Source: Sulfidibacterium sp046706345
Lineage (GTDB): Bacteria > Bacteroidota > Bacteroidia > Bacteroidales > F082
DNA: 8,504 bases
Assembly (NCBI GenBank): GCA_046706345.1
Contig: JBJKPL010000001.1
Location: 1 to 8,504 of the forward strand
Reading direction: 5' to 3'
The translations under genes and the position numbers were made by a program. This document shows, one piece after another, positions 1 to 6,950 of this stretch (position 1 is the first letter of the stretch; every line of letters begins with the position of its first letter). A model generated the notes under the pieces. It was not told the DNA's origin. It made no database searches and was given only the letters and a program-made list of their open reading frames with translations.

Positions 1-213
1 GCCGATAAATTTCAACCGGGTGGCTGCAGACAACATTTCTTCATCCAGCTTGATCTTACTGCGGATGATCACCCCTTCGTATTGCCCCAGAATCTTCAGA
101 AAATCCTCCCTTTTGTAATCCGGAAAAAAATCGCAGGAAAAACCCGCGCGTTCGAGCCCTTCACGAAGGGAGGGATGCGTACTATCGATAAATAAAACCT
201 TTTTCGTTTCCAT
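1..213 (-). CDS. D-2-hydroxyacid dehydrogenase, phosphoglycerate dehydrogenase type (N-terminal part, cut by window edge)
   Basis: Reading the minus strand from the ATG at 213-211 gives 71 uninterrupted codons to the window edge. The product begins METKKVLFIDSTHPSL and contains YEGVIIRSKIKLDEEM (about residues 45-60) and LKFIG at the end. The opening beta strand KVLFID, the GVIIRS strand and the LKFIG segment, which normally leads into the RVGAG region before the NAD-binding fold, match the split substrate domain of the D-isomer-specific 2-hydroxyacid dehydrogenases, as in SerA. SerA oxidises 3-phosphoglycerate in the first step of serine synthesis, in the cytoplasm. The NAD-binding domain and catalytic Arg/Glu/His lie outside the window, so substrate cannot be decided and no symbol is given. 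An AAAAGG stretch (complement of 225-230 region) sits a few bases upstream of the ATG and supports this start. The gene is divergent from the transporter gene. Confidence 0.8.
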   Translation of the reverse strand, partial: METKKVLFIDSTHPSLREGLERAGFSCDFFPDYKREDFLKILGQYEGVIIRSKIKLDEEMLSAATRLKFIG

Positions 214-533
214 GATGTCGCCTTTTAGGTCGTCACTTCAGGCTGCAAATTTCCGAAAAAAGCCGGTCCACGGAATGATGGCGGAGGATTTTATTCGTTC
301 TGTGCCGGCGTATCTCCGATTGCCGCCCGCAAACAGCGGAGTTCCACCCCCATAATCTCAAGGTTCCGGCATCGGCTCAATTTGGCTAAAATTCATCTTA
401 GCAATATTTTGTAAGCTTTAAAACAAATCTTACCTTTGCCCACTCGTTTTTGTCTTTCCGTTGGGATCGCTGTAAGCTGAAAATGAGCTTTGAATTTAGA
501 AAATTGAGTTTTTGATCAAGAATTAAGGGGTAC
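214..533. other. Divergent intergenic region between the dehydrogenase and the MMPL transporter
   Basis: These 320 bases hold no credible gene: short open frames here lack family features. The right half is AT-rich and contains a good rightward promoter at 408-438, followed by a leader of nearly 90 bases before the transporter start. That leader includes the palindrome TTGATCAA (512-519) and a repeat of TGTAAGCT (410-417 and 471-478). For the leftward dehydrogenase I found only weak matches to CAAAnnTA (the reverse complement of TAnnTTTG), such as CAAATTTC at 246-253, with no matching upstream element. I see no riboswitch or tRNA-like fold by eye. Confidence 0.6.
408..438 (+). promoter_or_regulatory. 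Bacteroidota-type promoter for the transporter-rfbA-prenyl synthase group
   Basis: TTTG at 408-411 is followed after 19 bases by TACCTTTG at 431-438. This fits the known Bacteroidota primary-sigma consensus, a -33 TTTG about 17-23 bases ahead of a -7 TAnnTTTG. Transcription would begin near 443-447, leaving an untranslated leader of nearly 90 bases before the ATG at 534. GTAAG (411-415) and CTTAC (429-433) form an inverted repeat across the spacer, which may be chance. Confidence 0.7.
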
Positions 534-2951
534 ATGTGGCAATTTCTCGTTAAGTTTATCCTCAGGAACAGGCTTGCAATATTGATTGTGATTGGGTTGC
601 TGACTGTTTTCATGGGTTTTGAAGGGTCGAAGGTAAAACTGTCTTATGAGCTTGCCAAGATGCTCCCGTCGAGCGATCCCACAAGCATCGAATACAACAA
701 ATTCCAGAAAGAATTCGGCCAGAGCGGCGATGGCAGCGTCAGCTTTGTTGCGGTAAAAGACCCCGATCTGTTCAACCTGCAGCATTTCGACGACTGGTAC
801 GACATCACCCATAAGTTGATGAAGATCAAAGGGGTGACTCAGGTGGTTTCTTCGGCCCGTTTGTTTTCGCTGGTAAAAAATGAAAAAGAACACAAATTCG
901 ATTTCGTCAACATCGTCCCCAACCGACCCACGACTCAGAAACAGGTCGACTCAATAAAAAATGTGTTGTACAACCTGCCGTTGTATAAAGGGCGTTTATA
1001 CAACCGAAAGAACCACGTGCATCTGATGATGATCACGGTGGACAACAAGATCCTCAATTCCAAAGCCAGGATCCCCCTGATAAAGAAAATCACCCAGACG
1101 GTGAACCAGTACGGGCAGAAATACCATCTGACCATGCGGTATTCCGGGCTGCCTTACATCCGGACCATCCAGAGCCAGCTCATCCTGAAGGAATCCTTCT
1201 TTTTTATTTTCCTATCCGCAGCGATCACTTTTATTTTGTTGTTTTTGTTGTTCCGGTCCCTGCGGGCGGTATTTTTTGCCATGGTCGTGGTCATCGTGGC
1301 CGTGATCTGGACGCTGGGAAGCATCACCCTGATGGGATACAAATTCACCATCCTGACAGGAGTTCTTCCGCCGCTGCTCATTGTGATCGGGGTGGAGAAT
1401 TCCATCTTCCTGCTCAACAAGTACCTGGATGAAATCCGCATCCACGGCAACAAAACCCGGGCACTGGCCCGGATGATCACCCGCATCGGCAAAGCCAACC
1501 TGTTGACCAATGCCACCACGGCTGCGGGTTTCGCGTCATTTATCATCACTTCCAATACGGTCCTGGTAGAATTCGGGATTATTGCCACCATCAACATTTT
1601 GGTGATCTATGTGCTTTCGATGCTGTTGTTGCCGATCCTGTTCAGCTATTTTCCGGTTCCCAAGCCCAAACATCTGCGGCATCTGGAAAACGACAGCAGC
1701 CTGATCTCACGCTTCATCACAAGGGTAAGATACATTGTGACCAACTATCGCGGTTGGGTTTATGCCGCTACAATCCTGCTGCTTTTTGCAGGCTTCTATG
1801 GCACCACCAAACTCCGGACCACCGGCTCCATTGTGGACGACATTTCCAAAAGCAACAAACTCCGCAAGGATCTGAATTTCTTTGAACAGAATTTCAAAGG
1901 CGTCATGCCCCTGGAGATCTCCATTGACACAAGAAGAAAAGGAGGCATCCTGAGTTTGTACAATCTGAAAAAGATCAATCAGCTACAAGACACGTTAGCG
2001 CTGTATCCCCAGTTCGCGCCTCCTGTTTCGGTGGTGGAGATCGTAAAGTCGGCAAAACAGGCGTTTTATAACGGGAATCCGAAGATGTATTCTCTGCCCA
2101 ACAGCCAGGAGAAGAACTTCATCATGACTTACATCCCCAGCATCCACAGCAAGAAAAAAAGCATTCTCAACACCTTTGTGGATTCCACGTACCGCGTGAC
2201 GCGCGTTTCCATTCAGATGGCCAATGTGGGAACCAACGAAATTGACAGTATCATCCGGACAATCCGGCCCAAGATCAATCAGATCTTTCCGCCGGACAAA
2301 TACAGCGTTCACCTGACCGGGACCAGTGTGGTCTACTTAAAAAGCACCAACTACCTCGTCAAGAACCTTTTCATGAGTTTGTTGCTGGCCATCTTTGTCA
2401 TCACACTGCTGATGTCGGTCATTTTCTATTCAGGAAAGATGATCATCGTCTCGTTAATCCCGAATATGATCCCGTTGATCCTTACGGCGGGCATGATGGG
2501 ATTTTTCGGGATATCCATCAAACCTTCCACCATCATCATCTTCAGTATTGCACTGGGGATCAGCGTAGACAACACCATTCATTTCCTGTCGCGTTACCGG
2601 CTGCATTTAAAGACCAGTAACTGGAACATCCGGGAGTCGGTCTTTGCGGCATTGGCAGAAACCGGGCACAGCATGATCTTCTCGGCCATCGTGCTCTTCT
2701 TCGGATTTTTTGTCTTTACGCTTTCCTCTTTTGGTGGAACACAGGCCCTGGGGTACCTGGTATCTTTCACCCTGCTCATCGCGTTGTTCACCAACCTTAT
2801 CGTACTTCCTTCGCTGCTCATCACGCTTGACAAATGGCTACTCACGCCTTCATTTAAAACTTCCAAAAGCAAAATTTTCAACGAAGAAGCTAATCCACAG
2901 CTTGATAAGGTGGTAAAAGAAGAATTGGAAAAGATACAAGATCATTCGTAA
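534..2951 (+). CDS. MMPL-family (RND superfamily) membrane transporter
   Basis: The 805-residue product is an inner-membrane RND-superfamily exporter of the MMPL type (COG1033-like), expected to move a lipid or other hydrophobic compound using the proton gradient. It has the duplicated RND plan. A first membrane segment (about 12-29) precedes an extracytoplasmic domain (30-218) and five segments (about 221-240, 244-266, 271-296, 322-340, 345-373). This repeats as a segment at 406-424, a second extracytoplasmic domain (425-608) and five segments (610-631, 635-658, 664-688, 711-731, 738-766). The presumed proton-relay positions in the fourth segment of each half are GVENSIFLLNKY (E288) and GISVDNTIHFLSRY (D679), where mycobacterial MmpL proteins have Asp-Tyr pairs. 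The ATG at 534 follows AAGGGG closely, and the next ATG would remove the first membrane segment. The C-terminus is a charged cytoplasmic tail. No membrane-fusion or outer-membrane partner is adjacent. Substrate is unknown. Confidence 0.88.
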   Translation: MWQFLVKFILRNRLAILIVIGLLTVFMGFEGSKVKLSYELAKMLPSSDPTSIEYNKFQKEFGQSGDGSVSFVAVKDPDLFNLQHFDDWYDITHKLMKIKGVTQVVSSARLFSLVKNEKEHKFDFVNIVPNRPTTQKQVDSIKNVLYNLPLYKGRLYNRKNHVHLMMITVDNKILNSKARIPLIKKITQTVNQYGQKYHLTMRYSGLPYIRTIQSQLILKESFFFIFLSAAITFILLFLLFRSLRAVFFAMVVVIVAVIWTLGSITLMGYKFTILTGVLPPLLIVIGVENSIFLLNKYLDEIRIHGNKTRALARMITRIGKANLLTNATTAAGFASFIITSNTVLVEFGIIATINILVIYVLSMLLLPILFSYFPVPKPKHLRHLENDSSLISRFITRVRYIVTNYRGWVYAATILLLFAGFYGTTKLRTTGSIVDDISKSNKLRKDLNFFEQNFKGVMPLEISIDTRRKGGILSLYNLKKINQLQDTLALYPQFAPPVSVVEIVKSAKQAFYNGNPKMYSLPNSQEKNFIMTYIPSIHSKKKSILNTFVDSTYRVTRVSIQMANVGTNEIDSIIRTIRPKINQIFPPDKYSVHLTGTSVVYLKSTNYLVKNLFMSLLLAIFVITLLMSVIFYSGKMIIVSLIPNMIPLILTAGMMGFFGISIKPSTIIIFSIALGISVDNTIHFLSRYRLHLKTSNWNIRESVFAALAETGHSMIFSAIVLFFGFFVFTLSSFGGTQALGYLVSFTLLIALFTNLIVLPSLLITLDKWLLTPSFKTSKSKIFNEEANPQLDKVVKEELEKIQDHS
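965..1004. repeat. Palindrome plus 10-bp-arm inverted repeat inside the transporter gene
   Basis: GTTGTACAAC (965-974) is a perfect 10-base palindrome. Five bases later GTTGTATAAA (980-989), spacer GGGCG (990-994) and TTTATACAAC (995-1004) form a perfect inverted repeat with 10-base arms. The stretch encodes residues 144-157 of the first extracytoplasmic domain, where the peptide itself repeats LYN. In mRNA it could form a hairpin; on DNA it could be a dyad site. It may only reflect the repeated peptide. Confidence 0.75.
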
Positions 2952-2975
2952 ATTGAAAACCCAAAATAAGACATT

Positions 2976-3836
2976 ATGAAAGGTATTATTTTAGCGGGCG
3001 GTTCGGGCACGAGACTCCATCCCCTCACCCTGGCAGTGAGCAAGCAGCTGATGCCGATTTACGACAAGCCCATGATCTACTATCCTTTGTCAATCCTGCT
3101 GATGGCAGGGATCAAAGACGTGCTGATTATTTCCACCCCTCACGATACACCGAATTTTAAGTTACTGCTGGGTGACGGTTCCCGCATCGGTTGCCGTTTT
3201 GAATATGCCGTTCAGGAAGTTCCCAATGGACTGGCCCAGGCTTTTGTCATTGGAGAGCAGTTTATCGGAAAGGATAAAGTGGCCCTGGTATTAGGGGATA
3301 ACATTTTTTACGGCTCGGGCCTGCAGCAGTTGCTGATGAATTGTTCCGATCCGGAAGGAGGCATTGTTTTTGCTTACCATGTGAAGGATCCCGAAAGGTA
3401 TGGCGTCGTGGAATTTGACGAAAACATGAAGGCCCTTTCCATCGAGGAAAAGCCTGCCAGGCCAAAGTCGCAGTTTGCTGTTCCGGGGCTGTATTTTTAT
3501 GACAACTCGGTGGTGGAAGTGGCCAAAAACCTCAAACCCAGCGCCCGCGGCGAATACGAGATCACCGATGTGAACAAATATTATCTGGAGCAGGGAAAAT
3601 TGAAAGTCGGGATGCTGAGCCGCGGTACGGCCTGGCTGGATACCGGTACTTTTGCCTCCCTGATCGAAGCCTCCTCCTTTGTGGAAGTGATTCAGGAACG
3701 GCAAAACCTGAAGATCGGCTGTATTGAAGAGATCGCCTACAAGAAAGGTTTTATCAATGCCGAACAGCTTCGGGAAATTGCCCAACCTTTGCTGAAAAGC
3801 GGTTACGGAGAATATCTCCTGGATTTAATTCATTAA
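2976..3836 (+). CDS. rfbA: Glucose-1-phosphate thymidylyltransferase (RmlA/RfbA)
   Basis: The 286-residue cytoplasmic enzyme joins glucose-1-phosphate and dTTP to give dTDP-glucose and pyrophosphate, the first step towards dTDP-L-rhamnose and related deoxysugars of surface polysaccharides. The nucleotide-binding loop is intact (GGSGTRLHPLT, 8-18), followed by SKQLMPIYDKPMIYYPLS (22-39), the metal-binding LVLGDNIFYG (104-113, D108), the substrate loop IEEKPARPKS (156-165), EYEITDVN (193-200) and WLDTGT (220-225, second metal ligand D222). Length matches the usual RmlA of about 290 residues, so the protein looks complete and active. The ATG follows the transporter stop by 24 bases with no clear Shine-Dalgarno site. 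The usual partners rfbB, rfbC and rfbD are not in this window. I expect co-transcription with the flanking genes. Confidence 0.96.
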   Translation: MKGIILAGGSGTRLHPLTLAVSKQLMPIYDKPMIYYPLSILLMAGIKDVLIISTPHDTPNFKLLLGDGSRIGCRFEYAVQEVPNGLAQAFVIGEQFIGKDKVALVLGDNIFYGSGLQQLLMNCSDPEGGIVFAYHVKDPERYGVVEFDENMKALSIEEKPARPKSQFAVPGLYFYDNSVVEVAKNLKPSARGEYEITDVNKYYLEQGKLKVGMLSRGTAWLDTGTFASLIEASSFVEVIQERQNLKIGCIEEIAYKKGFINAEQLREIAQPLLKSGYGEYLLDLIH

Positions 3837-3851
3837 TCTTATCTGCAAACA

Positions 3852-4826
3852 ATGTATTCTTTCGAGCAGTTATACCAGATATTTTCAGAAGAACTGGGAA
3901 AACAGAATTTCACCAAAAGCCCCAAAGAATTATACGAACCCATCGCTTATACCCTTTCCCAGTCAGGGAAAAGACTTCGCCCCATTTTCACGCTGATGGC
4001 GTGCGATTTGTTTGGCGGCGACATCTATCAATCCATCCCTCAGGCCCTGGCCATCGAACTGCTGCACAACTTCACCCTGGTGCATGATGACATCATGGAT
4101 GAGGCCCCGTTAAGGCACGGACAGGAAACGGTACACACCCGATGGAACCAGAAACTGGCCATTTTGGCCGGAGATACATTGTACGCCCTGGCTTACCGCT
4201 ATGTGATGCAGTCGGACAAGGACTTGCTTCCTGCCATTCTGGAGACCTTTAACAGCACCGCCCTGGAAGCCTGCGAAGGGCAGCAAATGGATATTAATTT
4301 CGAAAACCTAGACCTTGTCTCGAAAGACGAATACCTGCTGATGAGCAATTATAAAACGGCTGCGCTTTTCGGTGCCAGCATGCGCATTGGCGCCATCATC
4401 GCGGAAGCCCCCGAAGCCGATGTGGATCTGCTTTCTCAGTACGGACGAAATCTGGGCATGGCATTCCAGCTGAGGGACGATTTGTTGGACCTTTACGGTG
4501 CACAAAAGGATTTTGGGAAGAAGACCGGCCTGGACATTATCGAAAATAAGAAGACTTATCTTTTCGTTACGGCCATGGAGCTGGCCGATGACAAGACCCG
4601 CGATCTGTTGTGGTCGTGTTACCATGATCCGCAAGTTGAGCCGGAAGAAAAGATCCGGAAAGTAAAAAGCATTTTCGATCGCCTCGGCATCGAAAAGGTC
4701 ACCAATGAAGCCATTGAAAACTACATCCGTGAAGGGCTGGACAGTCTTGAAAAAGTGAACAGACCGGCAGAGAGTAAGGTAGTGCTGGAAAAACTGGCCA
4801 AAAAATTAATTTCCCGGAATAAATGA
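3852..4826 (+). CDS. Polyprenyl diphosphate synthase, short-chain (GGPP/FPP-like) type
   Basis: The 324-residue cytoplasmic trans-prenyltransferase condenses isopentenyl diphosphate with allylic diphosphates. Seen are GKRLRP (39-44, diphosphate binding), the first Asp-rich motif DDIMD (79-83) in LLHNFTLVHDDIMDEAPLRHG, GQQMD (143-147), YKT (167-169), the second Asp-rich motif QLRDDLLD (206-213) and GKKTGLDIIENKKT (222-235). All magnesium ligands are present. The first motif is DDxxD without the two-residue insertion of bacterial farnesyl diphosphate synthases, and a Phe (F74) lies five residues before it. In known family members a bulky residue there limits product length, so I infer C15-C20 rather than a long quinone side chain. 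Product length is unproven, hence no symbol. The ATG lies 15 bases after the rfbA stop. The TGA stop (4824-4826) touches the stop of the opposing ABC-F gene. Confidence 0.9.
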   Translation: MYSFEQLYQIFSEELGKQNFTKSPKELYEPIAYTLSQSGKRLRPIFTLMACDLFGGDIYQSIPQALAIELLHNFTLVHDDIMDEAPLRHGQETVHTRWNQKLAILAGDTLYALAYRYVMQSDKDLLPAILETFNSTALEACEGQQMDINFENLDLVSKDEYLLMSNYKTAALFGASMRIGAIIAEAPEADVDLLSQYGRNLGMAFQLRDDLLDLYGAQKDFGKKTGLDIIENKKTYLFVTAMELADDKTRDLLWSCYHDPQVEPEEKIRKVKSIFDRLGIEKVTNEAIENYIREGLDSLEKVNRPAESKVVLEKLAKKLISRNK

Positions 4827-6761
4827 TCAGGATTCTGCCTCCAGTTGGAGGTGGATCTCTTCCCAGGTTTCATAATTGCGCTCGATGGAAGACTGGATCC
4901 GGCTGTGTTCTTTGGACAGGATGCCGCTTTTGATCTCTTCCAGAAAATCCTCCGGCCGGGCGAGCTTTTCGTTTACCGACTGCATTTCGGTTTCCAGTTT
5001 TTCAATCTCGGCTTCTATTCGCTCCAGATCCTTTTTCAATTTGCGGAGTTTGCGGTCTTTTTCCTTTTTGGCCTCCCAGTCTTGCTGGGCTCCGGAAACC
5101 GCCGACCGTTGTTCCTTCTTTTCAGGATCTTTCACTTCCAGTTCCCGGAGTTGTTCCAGATTCCTTTTTTCGAGATATTCTTCCAGGGTTCCCCTGAATT
5201 CCTTGATCTTGTGATCCCTGAATTCGTAAAACCGCTCGGTGAGACCGCTCAGGAAATCCCGGTCGTGAGATACCAGGATCAGGGTCCCGTCATATTCCAG
5301 CAACGCAGTTTTCAGGATGTCTTTCGAGAGCAGATCCAAGTGATTGGTGGGCTCGTCGAGGATCAGCAGGTTGGAAGGATTCAGCAACAACTTTGCCAGC
5401 GAGAGGCGCGCTTTTTCACCACCAGACAACACACTGATCTTTTTGTCAATATCTTCACCCTGAAACAGGAAAGCACCAAGGATCGAAGTCAGCCGCTTGC
5501 GAATATCTCCCACCGCCACGTCATCCACGGTTTCAAAGACCGTTTTCGAAGGGTCGAGCATTTCCCACTGATCCTGGGCATAGTAACCGATGTGAACGTT
5601 GTGCCCGAATTTGATCTCCCCTTCATGATCCAGGTCTTGGGCCAGGATCTTGGAAAGGGTGGTTTTTCCCTCTCCGTTCCGGCCGACAAAAGCCACTTTT
5701 TCTCCCTTGATGATCTGAAAATCCACCGCATTCAGCACCTTTTTTGGACCATAGGACTTCGAAACCGACAGGCCTTCCGCCACTACCTTACCGCTTCTCG
5801 GCGCCGGAGGAAACCGGAAGTGGATGCCGGAGGCATCGAGATCATCGACGGCTACCCGTTCCATTTTTTCAAGATGCTTCACCCGCGACTGGACCTGCCG
5901 GGCTTTCGTGGCCTTGGAACGGAACCGTTCGATAAACCGTTCGACTTCCCTGATCTGCTTTTGCTGGTTGTTGTATTCCGCCTTTTGCTGATTGACCCGC
6001 TCGTCGCGAAGCTCCAGATAATGAGAATAGGTCACCTTATAGTCGTAGATCCTGCCGTTGTTGATCTCAATGGTCCGGGTAGTGAGGTTGTCGAGGAAAC
6101 TCCGGTCGTGAGACACCAGGATCACCGAACCTTTATAGGTTTTCAGATAGTTTTCAAGCCACTGAATGGCATCCAGATCCAGGTGGTTGGTGGGCTCATC
6201 CAGCAACAACAATCCCGGTTGCAGCAGCAGCAGCTTGGCCAGTTCGATACGCATCTGCCACCCCAGGCTGAAGGTATTCACCTGCCGTGTTAACTCTTCT
6301 TCGAGGAAACCGAGCCCTTTGAGCACTTTTACCGCCAGGCCTTCCAGCTGGCCTTCATCGAGGATTGCCAGCCGGTCGTTGAGCATATTCAGCTCTTCAA
6401 AAAGTTTCAGGTAAGATTTGCTTTCATAGTCGGTACGGGTGGCCATGGCTTCCTGAATTTTTTCGTGTTGCCGTTTCAGATCCTCGACGTTCGAAAACGC
6501 CGACAAAGCCTCCTCGAGCACGTTCTTCTGACTCCGGACTTTCTTTTCCTGGGGTAAATATCCGACCCTTTCATTTTCAGGGATCACCACATTTCCCGAA
6601 GTGGCTTCCTGTTCGCCGCATAAGATGCGCAACAGAGTGGTCTTCCCGGCGCCGTTTTTCCCTGCCAGCCCGATTCTTTCCTTCTCGCTCACATGAAAAG
6701 AGACCTGCTCAAACAGTGCCGTACCACTGAATTCTACCGAAAGATTGTTGACTGAGATCAT
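4827..6761 (-). CDS. ABC-F family ATPase (Uup/YheS-like ribosome-associated protein)
   Basis: From the ATG at 6761-6759 the product has 644 residues: two ATP-binding cassettes and no membrane segment, the hallmark of ABC-F proteins, which act at the ribosomal E site to relieve stalling or in some subgroups protect against antibiotics. First cassette: Walker A GKNGAGKTT (34-42), signature FSLGWQMR (164-171), Walker B LLLLDEPTNHLD (184-195), SHDR (217-220). The linker (about 240-324) contains FIERFRSKATKARQVQSRVK, the typical P-site tRNA interaction region. Second cassette: GRNGEGKTT (360-368), LSGGEKAR (445-452), LLILDEPTNHLD (465-476), SHDR (498-501). A charged coiled-coil tail (about 560-639) resembles the C-terminal domain of Uup/YheS. 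A TTG at 6779-6777 would add six residues, but the ATG places MISVNNLSVEF at the start, as in relatives. The first signature carries Leu where the canonical SGG motif has its first Gly. The exact subgroup is undecided. Confidence 0.93.
   Translation of the reverse strand: MISVNNLSVEFSGTALFEQVSFHVSEKERIGLAGKNGAGKTTLLRILCGEQEATSGNVVIPENERVGYLPQEKKVRSQKNVLEEALSAFSNVEDLKRQHEKIQEAMATRTDYESKSYLKLFEELNMLNDRLAILDEGQLEGLAVKVLKGLGFLEEELTRQVNTFSLGWQMRIELAKLLLLQPGLLLLDEPTNHLDLDAIQWLENYLKTYKGSVILVSHDRSFLDNLTTRTIEINNGRIYDYKVTYSHYLELRDERVNQQKAEYNNQQKQIREVERFIERFRSKATKARQVQSRVKHLEKMERVAVDDLDASGIHFRFPPAPRSGKVVAEGLSVSKSYGPKKVLNAVDFQIIKGEKVAFVGRNGEGKTTLSKILAQDLDHEGEIKFGHNVHIGYYAQDQWEMLDPSKTVFETVDDVAVGDIRKRLTSILGAFLFQGEDIDKKISVLSGGEKARLSLAKLLLNPSNLLILDEPTNHLDLLSKDILKTALLEYDGTLILVSHDRDFLSGLTERFYEFRDHKIKEFRGTLEEYLEKRNLEQLRELEVKDPEKKEQRSAVSGAQQDWEAKKEKDRKLRKLKKDLERIEAEIEKLETEMQSVNEKLARPEDFLEEIKSGILSKEHSRIQSSIERNYETWEEIHLQLEAES
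4834..4855. terminator. Hairpin at the convergent gene junction, possible weak terminator
   Basis: CCTCC (4838-4842), loop AGTT and GGAGG (4847-4851) form a stem that extends outward to 4834/4855 with two G-U pairs and two Watson-Crick pairs. It lies inside the last codons of the ABC-F gene, just past the prenyl synthase stop. Neither side has a true T-tract, so it is a poor intrinsic terminator; it is the only hairpin I see at this junction. Confidence 0.25.
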
Positions 6762-6776
6762 CCCAAAAAATTTCTG

Positions 6777-6784
6777 CAAAAATA
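6777..6784 (-). promoter_or_regulatory. Candidate -7 element for the ABC-F gene
   Basis: On the minus strand this reads TATTTTTG, a match to TAnnTTTG. Transcription would start around 6772-6768, giving a leader of only about 10 bases before the ATG at 6761, and it would exclude the TTG start at 6779. No good TTTG element is found at the expected distance upstream, so the call is tentative. Confidence 0.35.
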
Positions 6785-6810
6785 GGTTTTATGCGCCAGA
6801 AAACCAGTCG

Positions 6811-6830
6811 CGGTAAGCAATTCCTTACCG
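6811..6830. promoter_or_regulatory. Perfect dyad between divergent ABC-F and gcvH genes, possible operator
   Basis: CGGTAAG (6811-6817), spacer CAATTC, CTTACCG (6824-6830) is a perfect inverted repeat with 7-base arms spanning 20 bases, a size common for dimeric repressor sites. It lies about 27 bases upstream of the candidate ABC-F -7 element and about 85 bases upstream of the gcvH one. A wider pair, CCGGAA (6828-6833) with TTCCGG (6852-6857), partly overlaps it. The regulator is unknown, and an RNA hairpin is an alternative reading. Confidence 0.4.
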
Positions 6831-6915
6831 GAAAACAGAAAGCGTTCCTTCTTCCGGATCAGAAACAGACGGCATTTAAAATCTCTGGTTCTGAGGTTCC
6901 GATAAAAAAATATCC

Positions 6916-6923
6916 TAAATTTG
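6916..6923 (+). promoter_or_regulatory. Candidate -7 element for gcvH-VanZ-tonB
   Basis: TAAATTTG at 6916-6923 matches TAnnTTTG exactly. Transcription would begin near 6928-6932, about 20 bases before the gcvH ATG. The upstream element is weak: TTCTG at 6889-6893 lies 22 bases away. Confidence 0.55.
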
Positions 6924-6950
6924 AACCCAAAATACTAACAGAAAAAAGAA

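Noticed and set aside
246..253. CAAATTTC as a leftward -7 element for the dehydrogenase
   Set aside because: It misses the first T of TAnnTTTG on the minus strand and has no TTTG partner at the right distance.
398..613. A 71-codon minus-strand open frame spanning the transporter promoter and start
   Set aside because: It overlaps the start of a real gene on the opposite strand and the promoter, has no recognisable features, and is short enough to occur by chance in AT-rich DNA.
1154..1597. A 147-codon minus-strand open frame inside the transporter gene
   Set aside because: The translation is rich in Met, Arg and Lys with no domain and lies opposite membrane segments with clear MMPL character.
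3291..3785. A 164-codon minus-strand open frame opposite rfbA
   Set aside because: It is antisense to a complete and well conserved enzyme and shows no family features of its own.
4845..6293. A 482-codon open frame on the plus strand opposite the ABC-F gene
   Set aside because: It lies wholly antisense to a gene with intact ABC-F motifs, its translation is low in complexity and rich in Phe, Gln and Leu without any recognised domain, and such shadows arise from codon bias.
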